Source: an uncultured Collinsella sp. (lineage in GTDB: Bacteria; Actinomycetota; Coriobacteriia; Coriobacteriales; Coriobacteriaceae). From it: a stretch of 64,000 nucleotides of DNA. Shown here piece by piece: positions 1-8,516 of the stretch. Within the stretch, counting starts at the first letter, position 1, and every line of letters starts with the position of its first letter. Below the pieces are notes generated by a model, which saw only the letters and a program-made list of their open reading frames with translations, searched no databases and was not told where the DNA came from. The stretch lies in the NCBI GenBank assembly GCA_958451615.1, contig CAUDQR010000002.1:101233-165232 (forward strand), in the 5' to 3' direction. The position numbers and the translations under genes are program-made.

Positions 1-1
1 C

Positions 2-547
2 GCCGGCTATCACCCGTATGAGGTGGCGAGCTACGCGCTCGACGGCCATGAATGCGCCCATAACATTGCCTACTGGACCGGACGGGGCTACCTGGGCCTG
101 GGCCGTTCTGCCGCCGGTATGCTTGATACTGGGGATTTCGACCGTCTTGCAGGTTTGTTCCCCGGCGTGTCTGCTCGAGGCGACGCGTACCGTGTGCGTT
201 TGGTTCAGCGCGACGATGACGCGACGTCGTTTGAGGCCGAATACCTGTCGCAGCGAGAGGCTGCGGCCGAAGACCTGATGCTCGCTTGTCGCATGACGCG
301 CGGTATTGCGTCCGACCTGTTGGTTCGCGCGGCTCGTGTCATCCCGGCCGATGAGCTGACAGCCGCTTGTGATCGCGCGCTCGAATTGGGTCTTGCCACT
401 TGGGTGCCCGAGACGCTCGGGGTCCATGAGGGACCCTTTACTTCGGCAGATGTCGTCGCGGGCCATGTTCGAGCTCGTTTAGCACCGACACACCTGGGCT
501 GGCTCGATGGAAATGTTCTGTTCGAGCTGTTTTGGGATCTAGCTTAG
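2..547 (+). CDS. hemW: HemW-like radical SAM protein, C-terminal part (5' truncated by window)
   Basis: The open frame runs in from the left edge and ends at a TAG at 545-547, leaving about 181 C-terminal residues. The visible start reads GYHPYEVASYA...ECAHNIAYW...GYLGLG, which matches the HemW/coproporphyrinogen-oxidase-like region after the radical SAM core (family pattern: YE-[IV]-S-[NS]-[FY]A...C.HN..YW...Y.G.G). The remainder is the C-terminal winged-helix-like domain ending in FELFWDLA. HemW proteins deliver heme to membrane targets; they are often misnamed coproporphyrinogen III oxidase. The 4Fe-4S cysteine motif lies upstream of the window, so it cannot be checked here. The next gene follows after 58 bases. 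Confidence 0.82.
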   Translation, partial: AGYHPYEVASYALDGHECAHNIAYWTGRGYLGLGRSAAGMLDTGDFDRLAGLFPGVSARGDAYRVRLVQRDDDATSFEAEYLSQREAAAEDLMLACRMTRGIASDLLVRAARVIPADELTAACDRALELGLATWVPETLGVHEGPFTSADVVAGHVRARLAPTHLGWLDGNVLFELFWDLA

Positions 548-605
548 GCCGCTCGGGTAGAATTACCGGAATATATACGCTGCTGTGAGCAGGAGGTTGC
601 CGCGC

Positions 606-1709
606 ATGGCGACGATGAACGAAAAAGATTACTACGAGATTCTAGGTGTCTCCAAGGACGCCACCTCGCGTGATATTCAAAAGGCCTTCCAGCAAAAGGC
701 CCGTAAGCTCCATCCGGACGTCAACAAAGAGCCGGATGCCGAGGAAAAGTTTAAAGAGGTTTCCGAGGCCTACGCCGTGCTTTCGGATGAGCAAAAACGT
801 GCGCGCTACGATGCCATGCGTTCTGGCAATCCCTTTGCCGGTGCCCCTACGGCTTCGCCCTATGGTGGCGGCTATGCCGGCAACACGGGCTATGGCAATC
901 CCTTTGAGGGCGGCTTTCCTTTTGGCGGTGCCTGGGGCCAGCAGCGTCGCGGCCAGGCTGCCTACAATCCCGAGAACGGCGCCAACGTGGTCGTCGATAT
1001 CAAACTGGACGCCAAGGAGGCCAAGGACGGTGCCCGCAAGACCGTCCGCTATACGCGCTTCGATACCTGTGGTCACTGCGGCGGCTCGGGTTCTGTCTCC
1101 TCCGAGCATGCCCATACCTGCCCGAGCTGCGGTGGCCGCGGGCACATCGACGTCGACTTGTCCTTCCTGTTTGGTGCGGGCACGTTCCAGTCGGTCTGCC
1201 CCGAGTGCGGCGGTTCCGGTAAGGTCGTGGCCGACCCCTGCCCCGATTGCGGTGGCAGCGGTCGTACTCGCGTAACCTCCGAGCAGACGATTGAGTTTCC
1301 TGCCGGCACGCACGATGGCGACGAGGTCCGCATTAGCGGCATGGGTCACGCCGGCACTAACGGTGCCGCTGGCGGTGATCTAGTCGGCCGTGCCCATGTC
1401 GAGTCCGAGCGCTTGGAAGGCAAAGCTCGTACCGGTTTTTACCTGATGGGCATCGTGGCGCCGTTTTTGGTACTCTCGGCCATCTCGGGCGTGTTCTCGG
1501 CCTTTGCCATGATGTGCTTTATTCCGTTTACCATGGGCCTGTTCATGGTGCTTTCGGACGGCGTGCTTCATCGCAGCCTGCTGTGGTGGAAGCGCGGTGC
1601 GATGCAGTTTGCCAACGGTTTTGCCAATGGCTTCATGTTCGCGCTCGTGTCGGTTTGGTTCGCGAGCTGCTCGCAACGGGCCATGCTTTCGCCTTACGGA
1701 ATGCAATAA
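606..1709 (+). CDS. DnaJ-type co-chaperone with C-terminal membrane segments
   Basis: A 367-residue protein with an N-terminal J domain (HPD at about 36-38), a glycine/phenylalanine-rich linker, and four CxxCGGxG zinc motifs (about 155-219: [32 protein letters not shown]). After a short part of the substrate-binding region the family's second C-terminal domain is missing; instead residues about 278-325 and 346-360 are strongly hydrophobic, so the chaperone is probably membrane-anchored. The ATG at 606 is preferred over the in-frame GTG at 585 because AGGAGG lies at 591-596. It precedes a conventional dnaJ, and the two presumably arose by duplication. Function beyond stimulating DnaK is inference. 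Confidence 0.85.
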   Translation: MATMNEKDYYEILGVSKDATSRDIQKAFQQKARKLHPDVNKEPDAEEKFKEVSEAYAVLSDEQKRARYDAMRSGNPFAGAPTASPYGGGYAGNTGYGNPFEGGFPFGGAWGQQRRGQAAYNPENGANVVVDIKLDAKEAKDGARKTVRYTRFDTCGHCGGSGSVSSEHAHTCPSCGGRGHIDVDLSFLFGAGTFQSVCPECGGSGKVVADPCPDCGGSGRTRVTSEQTIEFPAGTHDGDEVRISGMGHAGTNGAAGGDLVGRAHVESERLEGKARTGFYLMGIVAPFLVLSAISGVFSAFAMMCFIPFTMGLFMVLSDGVLHRSLLWWKRGAMQFANGFANGFMFALVSVWFASCSQRAMLSPYGMQ

Positions 1710-1790
1710 CATCAAACCCTCTGTTTGCGGTTGGCCCAGCTTGGGTATAGGACGCACTGTGACAATAATGAAAGTCGGAAGGATTCGGTC

Positions 1791-2939
1791 GTGTCGGAAA
1801 ATAGGGATTACTACGAGGTACTTGGCGTCGACAAGGATGCCGACGCGCGGACGATTAAGCGCGCGTTTCTAAAGAAGGCCCGTACCGTACACCCGGACGT
1901 TTCGGACGACCCCGAGGCCGAGGCCAAGTTCAAGGAGCTCAACGAGGCCTATTCCGTTCTTTCCGATGAGCAGAAGCGTGCTAACTACGACCGTTACGGC
2001 ACTGCCGACGGCCCTGGTGGCTCGGGCTACGTCGATATCAACGATATCTTTGGTGGTATGGGCATGGACGACTTGTTCTCGTCGTTTTTTGGCGGCGGTG
2101 CCGGCGGTGGCGCCCGCAGCCGTCGCGAGCGTCGTCGCGGTCGTGACATGGCCATCTCGCTTTCGGTGACGCTCGAGGAGGCGGCGCTCGGCTGCAAAAA
2201 GACAATCAGCTATGACCGCTTTGCTCCTTGCGAGGACTGCAATGGCACCGGTAGGGCAGAGGGCGCACAGGAAAAGCAGTGCGGCCGCTGCCACGGCACG
2301 GGCTATGTCACGACGGTTCAGCGATCGTTTTTGGGCCAGGTTCAGTCTTCCTCGCCTTGCCCCGACTGCCATGGCGAGGGCACGGTTATCGACCATCCCT
2401 GCGAGACCTGCGATGGTCAGGGCCGCACGCCTTCGCATGAAAAGATTGACATCGATATTCCCGCCGGCGTTTCGACCGGTCGACAGCTGCGTGTGAGCGG
2501 CTTTGGCGAGGCCGGTCTTCGCGGCGAGCCTTCGGGCGACTTGATTGTCAACGTGCGCGTTGCCGACCATGAGCGCTTTAAGCGCAACGGTGACGACCTG
2601 TACCTGGTGAGCGATATCTCGATTGCGCAGGCTGCGCTCGGCTGCGAGATCGAGGTCGAGGGCATTATGCCCGACGAGGTCGTTAAGGTGTGCGTCCCCG
2701 CCGGCGCCCAGTACGGCGACACCGTGAGCGTCAATAATTACGGCATGCCGCGCATTGGCGGTGGCGGTTCGCGTGGCCGCTTGATCGTGCAACTGCGCGT
2801 GGTCGTTCCCACCAATCTTTCCAATAAGCAGCGCGAGCTGCTCCGTGCTTTTGCCGATGAGATGGGCGATGACGTCGCTTCCGGTAAGAAGTCGGTGACC
2901 GACCGTATCAAGAGTGCCCTCGACGATATCCTCGATTAA
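1791..2939 (+). CDS. dnaJ: Chaperone protein DnaJ
   Basis: A 382-residue full-length DnaJ: J domain with HPD at about 34-36, a GGxGG-rich linker with many Arg residues, the four-motif zinc finger (about 147-211: CEDCNGTG, CGRCHGTG, CPDCHGEG, CETCDGQG) and both C-terminal substrate-binding domains (IPAGVSTGRQLRVSG...; VKVCVPAGAQYGDTV...). It delivers unfolded clients to DnaK and stimulates its ATPase. The GTG start at 1791 follows GGAAGGA at 1777-1783; an ATG upstream in the same frame would add an unlikely leader that does not resemble a J domain. mtaB follows nine bases later, so the two are likely co-transcribed. Confidence 0.95.
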   Translation: MSENRDYYEVLGVDKDADARTIKRAFLKKARTVHPDVSDDPEAEAKFKELNEAYSVLSDEQKRANYDRYGTADGPGGSGYVDINDIFGGMGMDDLFSSFFGGGAGGGARSRRERRRGRDMAISLSVTLEEAALGCKKTISYDRFAPCEDCNGTGRAEGAQEKQCGRCHGTGYVTTVQRSFLGQVQSSSPCPDCHGEGTVIDHPCETCDGQGRTPSHEKIDIDIPAGVSTGRQLRVSGFGEAGLRGEPSGDLIVNVRVADHERFKRNGDDLYLVSDISIAQAALGCEIEVEGIMPDEVVKVCVPAGAQYGDTVSVNNYGMPRIGGGGSRGRLIVQLRVVVPTNLSNKQRELLRAFADEMGDDVASGKKSVTDRIKSALDDILD

Positions 2940-2948
2940 GGAGCCCGC

Positions 2949-4241
2949 GTGCTCGCACCCCATATTTCCGTCGTCAACCTCGGCTGCCGTGTCAACCGGG
3001 TTGAGTCTGACCGTATCACTGCCGATCTTATGCGCCTGGGTTTTGCTATGGTGGAGCCCCAGGATGCCGACCTGATCGTCATTAACACCTGTGCCGTTAC
3101 GGGCGAGGCCGAGGCCAAGACCCGTAAGGCCGTTCGTCATGCGCTGGCCTATCCGGGCGAGCCATACGTGGTCGTAACCGGCTGCGTCGTCAACCTGCAT
3201 CCCGAGGAGCTGCTGGAGCTCTCCGATCGCGTGATCGCCGAGCCGTCCAAGATTGACGTCGCCGATCGCGTCTGCGAGGTGCTGGGTGTTGAATCCGATA
3301 GCGTGCCCGCCTGTAGCGATGGCGACGTGGTCGATGCGCTCGGTCGCTCTCGCCTGGGCGTGAAGATTCAGGACGGCTGCAACCATCGCTGCACCTATTG
3401 CATTGTGTGGAAGGCACGCGGCCCCGAGCGCTCCGTGCCCGTCGAGTCCGTGCTCGAGCAAGTTCGAGAGGCCCAGGAGGCCGGCGTGCCCGAGGTGGTG
3501 CTGACCGGTGTGAACCTGGGTGCCTACGATGGCAAGAGCGCGACCGACGAGCATGTCGAAATCGATGAGCTGCTCGAGGCCATCATGGAGCGCACGTCTA
3601 TTCCGCATGTGCGCATTTCCTCGGTCGAGCCCATGGATATCTCTGAGCGCCTGCTTAAGGTTATGGCGCGCTATCCGCAGCGTATCGCCCCGTTTTTGCA
3701 CCTGCCCGTGCAGTCCGGCTGCACGGCGACCTTGCATCGCATGGGCCGTCCCTATAGCGCCGAGGCGTTTGAGGACACGGTGCGCATGATTCGCGCCAAC
3801 TTGCCTCAGGCGTCCCTTTCGTGCGACGTCATCGTCGGTTTTCCCGGTGAGACGGATGAGGAGTTCGAGGAGTCGCTGGCGCTATGCCGTCGCGTGGGCT
3901 TTTCGCGCATGCATGTGTTCCGCTACAGTAAGCGTCCCGGTACCCTTGCTGCCGACATGCCCGACCAGGTGCCGCCCGAGGTTATGGCCGAGCGCAGCCG
4001 TCGTATGCGAGACACGGCGCAGGAGCTCGCTATTGCCGATGCTCGTCGTCGCGTGGGCACTGTCGAGCGTGCCGTGCTCGAGTATGGTGACAACCTGACG
4101 CTCGGCTCGTTCCATCATGCCCGTCTTGACGATACCTGTGGACTTACAGCCCCGTGCCTGCTCGATGTTGCTATCATCGAAGTCGATGATTCCGGCTTGG
4201 TCCATGCGCGCAGGGAGGTTCATGGAAGCCTCGAAGATTAG
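2949..4241 (+). CDS. mtaB: tRNA (t6A37) methylthiotransferase MtaB
   Basis: A 430-residue radical SAM methylthiotransferase. The N-terminal MTTase domain has NLGCRVNRVESD and INTCAVT cysteine motifs, the radical SAM core has CNHRCTYC (Cx3Cx2C), and a C-terminal TRAM-like segment follows. The order and the NLGC-[KR]-VN signature fit the MtaB subgroup, which adds a methylthio group to N6-threonylcarbamoyl-adenosine 37 in tRNA. The GTG start at 2949 has AAGGAG at 2938-2943. The stop overlaps the PhoH gene start by 20 bases, suggesting translational coupling. MiaB (25903) and RimO (17920) paralogues are also present in the window. Confidence 0.92.
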   Translation: MLAPHISVVNLGCRVNRVESDRITADLMRLGFAMVEPQDADLIVINTCAVTGEAEAKTRKAVRHALAYPGEPYVVVTGCVVNLHPEELLELSDRVIAEPSKIDVADRVCEVLGVESDSVPACSDGDVVDALGRSRLGVKIQDGCNHRCTYCIVWKARGPERSVPVESVLEQVREAQEAGVPEVVLTGVNLGAYDGKSATDEHVEIDELLEAIMERTSIPHVRISSVEPMDISERLLKVMARYPQRIAPFLHLPVQSGCTATLHRMGRPYSAEAFEDTVRMIRANLPQASLSCDVIVGFPGETDEEFEESLALCRRVGFSRMHVFRYSKRPGTLAADMPDQVPPEVMAERSRRMRDTAQELAIADARRRVGTVERAVLEYGDNLTLGSFHHARLDDTCGLTAPCLLDVAIIEVDDSGLVHARREVHGSLED

Positions 4242-5208
4242 ACTTACCGTTCCCGAGGGGATTGATCCCTCGCGCGTTTTGGGCGCCGGCGACGGCGTCC
4301 TTCGTGCGCTCGAGAGCTTGGTTCGCGCCCACGTGGTCGCCCGTGGCGACAGTATCGCCGTGAGCGGTGACCCGGATGAGGTCGAGCTCGTGGTGCGCTT
4401 TTTTGAGCATGCTTTTCGCGAGGCGGCTGCCGGACGCACGCTGTCTGCCGACGATGTCTCGCGTTGCTTGGCTGTCCTGCGCGATGGAGAGCATGATGCC
4501 TCGTCGCTGCGCGATGACGTGCTGCTGTCGTATCGCGGCCGCGTTATTCGTCCCAAGACGCTCGGCCAAAAACGCTATGTTGACGCCATCCGCTCGCATA
4601 CCATCACGTTTGGCCTGGGTCCCGCCGGTACCGGTAAGACCTATCTGGCCATGGCGCTCGCCGTTGCCGCGCTCAAGCGTCACGAGGTGGGTCGCCTAAT
4701 CTTGACGCGCCCGGTTGTCGAGGCGGGGGAGAACCTGGGCTTTTTGCCCGGTACCCTCGAGGAAAAGATCGATCCGTACATGCGCCCGCTCTACGACGCC
4801 CTTTTTGACATGATGGATCGCGAGCGCACCGATGAGCTTATGGAACGTGGCGTGATCGAGATCGCCCCGCTCGCCTACATGCGCGGCCGTACGCTGAGCG
4901 ATGCGTTCGTGGTGCTCGATGAGGCACAAAACACGACGCCCGAGCAGATGAAGATGTTCCTGACGCGCCTGGGCTTCAACTCCAAGTTCGTGATTACCGG
5001 CGACTTGAGTCAGCGCGACCTGGTGGGTCGTCGTGGCGGCTTGGCGGATGTCGAGAAGATTTTGGGCCGTGTCGACGATGTGGCATTTTCTCACCTCGAG
5101 CGTGCCGACGTGGTGCGTCATGCCCTGGTGGGTCGTATCGTCGAGGCATATGATGCTTATGATGACGTGCGTGAGCAGCGTTCGCGCGACCGAAAGGAGT
5201 CCCGTTGA
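4222..5208 (+). CDS. phoH: PhoH-family ATPase
   Basis: A 328-residue PhoH protein: N-terminal small domain, then the PhoH ATPase with Walker A GPAGTGKT at about 133-140, Walker B VVLDEAQN at about 230-237 and the family motif FVITGDLSQRDL. PhoH proteins are RNA-associated P-loop ATPases, and their near-universal neighbour in Gram-positive genomes is ybeY, as here. The start at ATG 4222 is set by GGGAGG at 4213-4218 and overlaps the mtaB end. The TGA stop at 5206-5208 overlaps the TTG start of ybeY, so translation is probably coupled. The exact biochemical role in this organism is not established. Confidence 0.93.
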   Translation: MEASKIRLTVPEGIDPSRVLGAGDGVLRALESLVRAHVVARGDSIAVSGDPDEVELVVRFFEHAFREAAAGRTLSADDVSRCLAVLRDGEHDASSLRDDVLLSYRGRVIRPKTLGQKRYVDAIRSHTITFGLGPAGTGKTYLAMALAVAALKRHEVGRLILTRPVVEAGENLGFLPGTLEEKIDPYMRPLYDALFDMMDRERTDELMERGVIEIAPLAYMRGRTLSDAFVVLDEAQNTTPEQMKMFLTRLGFNSKFVITGDLSQRDLVGRRGGLADVEKILGRVDDVAFSHLERADVVRHALVGRIVEAYDAYDDVREQRSRDRKESR

Positions 5209-5714
5209 GTGTATTGATCAGCAACGATGCCGAGCTCGATACGCTGCTCGACGCGCAAGAGGTGGAGCACATCTGCGAGGTCGTGCTTGCCGCCGAGGGC
5301 GTTGAGCGTGAAGTTGAGATTTCCCTTTCGTATGTCGACGAGGACGAGATGCACGAGCTCAACCACGAGTGGCGCGGTATCGACCGCACCACCGATGTGC
5401 TCTCGTTTGAGTGCGATTCGGCCTTTGACGATGACATTCCCGCCGATGAGACGCTCGAGCTCGGCGATATTATCTTGGCCCCGCAGGTTATTGCCCGTCA
5501 GGCCCCCGGTTTTGGCAATAGTCCCGCTGATGAGTGCCGTCTGATGCTCGTACACGGAATGCTGCACCTGCTGGGCTATGACCACATCGAGGACGACGAG
5601 GCCGAGGTCATGGAGGCCCGCGAGGACGCCATCCTGCGCGATCTGGCGCTCGAGCGCGGCGAGGACCCCAAGCTAGTCCACGTCGGCCCCATCACCAACC
5701 ACGCCCACGACTAG
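5205..5714 (+). CDS. ybeY: Endoribonuclease YbeY
   Basis: A 169-residue protein with the diagnostic metal-binding motif HGMLHLLGYDH at about 117-127 (three histidines). YbeY is a metallo-endoribonuclease involved in 16S rRNA 3'-end maturation and 70S ribosome quality control. Start is TTG at 5205 with AAAGGAG at 5193-5199; a second TTG at 5214 is possible. The C-terminal 20 residues beyond the core are polar and histidine-rich. It sits between phoH and dgkA, the common order phoH-ybeY-dgkA-era in Gram-positive bacteria. Confidence 0.94.
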   Translation: MSVLISNDAELDTLLDAQEVEHICEVVLAAEGVEREVEISLSYVDEDEMHELNHEWRGIDRTTDVLSFECDSAFDDDIPADETLELGDIILAPQVIARQAPGFGNSPADECRLMLVHGMLHLLGYDHIEDDEAEVMEAREDAILRDLALERGEDPKLVHVGPITNHAHD

Positions 5715-5723
5715 GAGCCGTCT

Positions 5724-6101
5724 ATGATTCCCGGATCGAACAAGGACCATCCGTCCTTCTTAAAGTCCTTTTCCTACGCCATGGAGGGCTTCGTCACCGC
5801 CGTCAAGACCGAGCGCAACATTAAGGTCATGCTCGTGGCGGGCGTGTGCACTGTCATTGCCGGCTGCATTGTGGGGCTCGACATTGCCGAGTGGGCTACG
5901 ATTATCATCTGCTGTGGCCTGGTGATTCACGGCGAGCTGTGCAACACCGCTATGGAGGCCATCGTCGACCTAGCGACCCAGGAGCTCCATCCGCTGGCCA
6001 AGCGTGCGAAGGACATCGCCGCCGCCTCTGTATACGTTCTTTCCATCACCGCCGCGATTGTGGGCGTGCTGGTATTTGCCTACGCGCTCGGCTTTATTTA
6101 G
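5724..6101 (+). CDS. dgkA: Diacylglycerol/undecaprenol kinase family protein
   Basis: A 125-residue membrane protein with three hydrophobic helices and the family signature ELCNTAMEAIVDL (canonical E-x2-NTA-[IM]-E). DgkA-type kinases phosphorylate diacylglycerol in Gram-negatives and mainly undecaprenol in Gram-positives, so undecaprenol recycling for wall synthesis is the better guess here. The N-terminal stretch (SFLKSFSYAMEGF.TA.K.ERN.K) is typical. It is nine bases downstream of ybeY and twelve upstream of era, which places it in the same operon. Confidence 0.9.
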   Translation: MIPGSNKDHPSFLKSFSYAMEGFVTAVKTERNIKVMLVAGVCTVIAGCIVGLDIAEWATIIICCGLVIHGELCNTAMEAIVDLATQELHPLAKRAKDIAAASVYVLSITAAIVGVLVFAYALGFI

Positions 6102-6113
6102 AAAGGGATTCCC

Positions 6114-7184
6114 ATGTCCGACAATATGCAGCCTACCGATGAGATTTTGGACGACGAGTCCCTGGACGAGGCTGAAGGTGCCGATTCGTTTGACGAGGCC
6201 GAGGAGTTCGACCCGTTTGAGGGCATGAGCGATGAGGAGCTCGACGCCCTGTGCGACGAGGGCGACAGCCTCGCGGGCTTTGGTGACGTGGAGCCCGGTT
6301 TCCGCAGCGGCTTTGTGGCCCTGGTCGGACGCCCCAACGCCGGCAAGTCCACGCTGCTTAATGCCTGCTATGGCAAAAAGGTCGCCATCACCTCGCCGGT
6401 GGCACAGACGACCCGCCGTCGCATGCGCGCCGTCGTCAACCGTCCCGGCTACCAGCTGGTCTTTGTCGATACCCCGGGTATTCATAAGCCCAAGGACGGT
6501 CTGGGATCCGAGCTCAACAAGAGTGCGTTGTTCGAGCTGAACGATGTCGATGTTGCCGCGTTTTTGATTGATGCCACTAAACCGATTGGCAGGGGAGACG
6601 CCTGGGTTGCCGAGCGTGTCAAGAATGCCCGTTCCAAGAAGGTCCTGGTGCTCACCAAGGCCGATGAAGCCGACCCCGCACAGGTCATGGAGCAGCTTAA
6701 GGCCGCCCACGAGCTTATGGAATATGACGACGAGATCGTGACGTCGTCGGTCAAGAACTTTAACGTCGATGCCTTCATCGAGACCGTTGCGCACTTTTTG
6801 CCCGAGGGTCCGCGTTGGTTCCCCGAGGACATGGGTACCGACGCTTCCGATGAGACGCTCGTTGCCGAGTTTGTGCGCGAGAAGGTTTTGCGCCGCACCC
6901 GCGATGAGATCCCGCACTCCGTGGGCGTGATTTGCGATGCGCTTGAGCAGACCAAGAAGGTGCTGCGCGTGCACGCCACCATTTACGTCGAGCGCGAGGG
7001 CCAAAAGGGCATCATCATCGGCAAGGGCGGCGAGATGATCAAACATATCGGCATCGACGCCCGTCGCGACCTTGAGCGCATCTTTGGCACCCAGGTCTTT
7101 TTGGAGCTGGACGTGAAGGTCAAGGCCGGCTGGCGTGACGACGAGGCCCAGATTCGCCGCTTTGGCTATAACGCCGAGGATTAG
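6114..7184 (+). CDS. era: Ribosome-assembly GTPase Era
   Basis: A 356-residue Era: G1 GRPNAGKS at about 76-83, G2 region with TTRRRMRAVV, G3 DTPGIHKP, G4 LTKADE, and a C-terminal KH domain with GIIIGKGGEMIKHIG. Era binds the 3' end of 16S rRNA and is needed for 30S maturation. It is longer than usual (about 300) because of an acidic N-terminal extension of about 65 residues rich in Asp and Glu. AAAGGGA lies just upstream of ATG 6114. It sits between dgkA and recO, the classic order in Gram-positive genomes. Confidence 0.96.
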   Translation: MSDNMQPTDEILDDESLDEAEGADSFDEAEEFDPFEGMSDEELDALCDEGDSLAGFGDVEPGFRSGFVALVGRPNAGKSTLLNACYGKKVAITSPVAQTTRRRMRAVVNRPGYQLVFVDTPGIHKPKDGLGSELNKSALFELNDVDVAAFLIDATKPIGRGDAWVAERVKNARSKKVLVLTKADEADPAQVMEQLKAAHELMEYDDEIVTSSVKNFNVDAFIETVAHFLPEGPRWFPEDMGTDASDETLVAEFVREKVLRRTRDEIPHSVGVICDALEQTKKVLRVHATIYVEREGQKGIIIGKGGEMIKHIGIDARRDLERIFGTQVFLELDVKVKAGWRDDEAQIRRFGYNAED

Positions 7185-7199
7185 GGACACGCGGCGCGA

Positions 7200-7949
7200 A
7201 TGGCAGGTTCTCGTACATATCGCACGAAGGTGCTCGTCCTCGATAAGACCAAGCTCAAAGAGACGGACCTGATCCTGACGATGCTTGACGAGCGGGGTCG
7301 GCAGGTTCGTGCCGTGGCAAAGGGCGCGCGCAAACCCGGTGGACGCCTGGCTGCGCGCTGCGAGCTGTTCTGTACCGTCGATATGTTGCTCGCGCATGGA
7401 CGCTCGCTCGACGTTGTTTCTCAGGCCGAGCTTTTGGAAGCGCCGGTTGGCGCCGCGCCCGATTACGAGACGACCTGCGCCGCAAGCGCGATTGCCGAGG
7501 TCGCGCGCGTGTGCTCATTCGAGGACGCCGAGGACCCGTTCACCTTTGCCATCACGCAGCGAGCGCTTGCCCTGGTGGGCAGCGGGCTCGACGCGGCGCA
7601 TATGGATCTACTTGTGGCGGCATATGTCTTTAAGCTGCTGTCGCACGTTGGCTACCGACCCGATTTCTCGGCATGCGTCTCGTGCGGCGATCCCATGCTC
7701 TCGTATTTCTCGGCCCAAGCCGGCGGGCTTCTGTGCGGGTCATGCGCGTCGAGCATTCCGGGTGCCGAGCTGGTGTCGACCGGCGAGGTCGCATGGCTGC
7801 GCGCTCTGATGTCCATGACGTTCGATGAGCTCATGGCCGAGCGAATCGATCCGCATACGGCTGCTTTTTTGCTGGGGCTTTCGCATGTTTGGGCCGCCAC
7901 GCACACCGATCAGCGGCTCCGTGCGATGGAATTCATGTTGGGTCGGTGA
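7200..7949 (+). CDS. recO: DNA repair protein RecO
   Basis: A 249-residue RecO. The N-terminal OB-fold begins with TYRTKVLVLDKTKLKETDLILTML in the usual position (T.A.VL....-[YFL]-.E.D.I), and the C-terminal helical domain carries a CVSCG...CGSC zinc motif. RecO acts with RecF and RecR to load RecA on SSB-coated gaps. It lies 15 bases after era. The following gap of 138 bases holds the rpsO leader, so recO probably ends this operon. Confidence 0.92.
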   Translation: MAGSRTYRTKVLVLDKTKLKETDLILTMLDERGRQVRAVAKGARKPGGRLAARCELFCTVDMLLAHGRSLDVVSQAELLEAPVGAAPDYETTCAASAIAEVARVCSFEDAEDPFTFAITQRALALVGSGLDAAHMDLLVAAYVFKLLSHVGYRPDFSACVSCGDPMLSYFSAQAGGLLCGSCASSIPGAELVSTGEVAWLRALMSMTFDELMAERIDPHTAAFLLGLSHVWAATHTDQRLRAMEFMLGR

Positions 7950-8051
7950 TGATACGCAGGCGCGCGCCGCTTGTGGTAACATACCGACCTGTTGGTACCT
8001 CGACCTTGGATGTTCGCTCCACCGGCGGCTTCCCAGTTCGAGGCGAATAGA

Positions 8052-8067
8052 GTCGCCCACGGGCGAC
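8052..8067 (+). promoter_or_regulatory. Hairpin in rpsO leader, possible S15 autoregulatory element
   Basis: GTCGCCC (8052-8058), AC, GGGCGAC (8061-8067) forms a perfect 7-bp stem that ends 20 bases before the rpsO ATG and just before the GAAAGG ribosome-binding site. S15 represses its own mRNA through phylum-specific leader structures, so this hairpin is a reasonable candidate. That link is inference from position only. I see no convincing promoter in 7950-8050. Confidence 0.4.
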
Positions 8068-8087
8068 GCGAAACGAAAGGTGAAACA

Positions 8088-8366
8088 ATGACTGTTTCCA
8101 AAGAGCGCAAGGCGGAGCTGACCGCCCAGTTCGGTAACTCCCCGGTCGATACCGGTAACCCCAAGGTTCAGGTCGCCATCCTGTCCGAGCGCATCAAGGA
8201 GCTGACCGAGCACATGAAGTCCCACCAGAAGGATTTCCACACCCGTCGTGGCCTGCTCATGCTCGTTGGCCGTCGTCGTCGTCTTCTCTCCTACATCAAG
8301 AAGAACGACATCGTCGAGTACCGTGAGCTCATCAAGGCTCTGGGCATCCGCGACAACATCCAGTAA
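8088..8366 (+). CDS. rpsO: 30S ribosomal protein S15
   Basis: A 92-residue protein with typical S15 sequence (TGNPKVQVAILSERI, HTRRGLLMLVGRRRRLLSYI). S15 binds the 16S rRNA three-way junction early in small-subunit assembly. Start ATG 8088 follows GAAAGG. A terminator sits 15 bases downstream, and pnp follows, the conserved rpsO-pnp order. Confidence 0.98.
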   Translation: MTVSKERKAELTAQFGNSPVDTGNPKVQVAILSERIKELTEHMKSHQKDFHTRRGLLMLVGRRRRLLSYIKKNDIVEYRELIKALGIRDNIQ

Positions 8367-8381
8367 GGATTTGTACATGCT

Positions 8382-8413
8382 AAGAGCGTCCTGCGCAGCG
8401 GGGCGCTCTTTTT
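8382..8413 (+). terminator. Rho-independent terminator after rpsO
   Basis: AGAGCG..(8383-) pairs with CGCTCT (8404-8409) around a GC-rich loop and is followed by TTTTTT. Transcription of rpsO is therefore at least partly separated from pnp. Confidence 0.8.
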
Positions 8414-8421
8414 GTGTAAGG

Positions 8422-8502
8422 GCGTGAACAATCACGCTCTGAAGCGTGACGGGGGCAGGGGGCCCGCGTCACATGAGAAGCCCGCAGGCAAGGGGCCTGT
8501 GG
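8422..8502 (+). promoter_or_regulatory. Structured leader of pnp with alternating complementary segments
   Basis: Segment GCGTGA (8422-8427) can pair with TCACGC (8432-8437). TCACGCT (8432-8438) can also pair with AGCGTGA (8443-8449). GTGACG (8446-8451) can pair with CGTCAC (8467-8472). A further GC stem (CCCGCAGGC / GCCTGTGGG, 8481-8502) ends at the AAAGGAG ribosome-binding site. The first three pairings share strands and so exclude one another. This is the layout of a switchable leader; pnp is autoregulated through its leader in Enterobacteria, but a similar role here is inference. Confidence 0.45.
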
Positions 8503-8516
8503 GGTAAAGGAGAACA

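Noticed and set aside
585..605. Upstream GTG start for the first DnaJ-like gene
   Set aside because: The ribosome-binding site AGGAGG lies inside this extension, so initiation at ATG 606 is far more likely.
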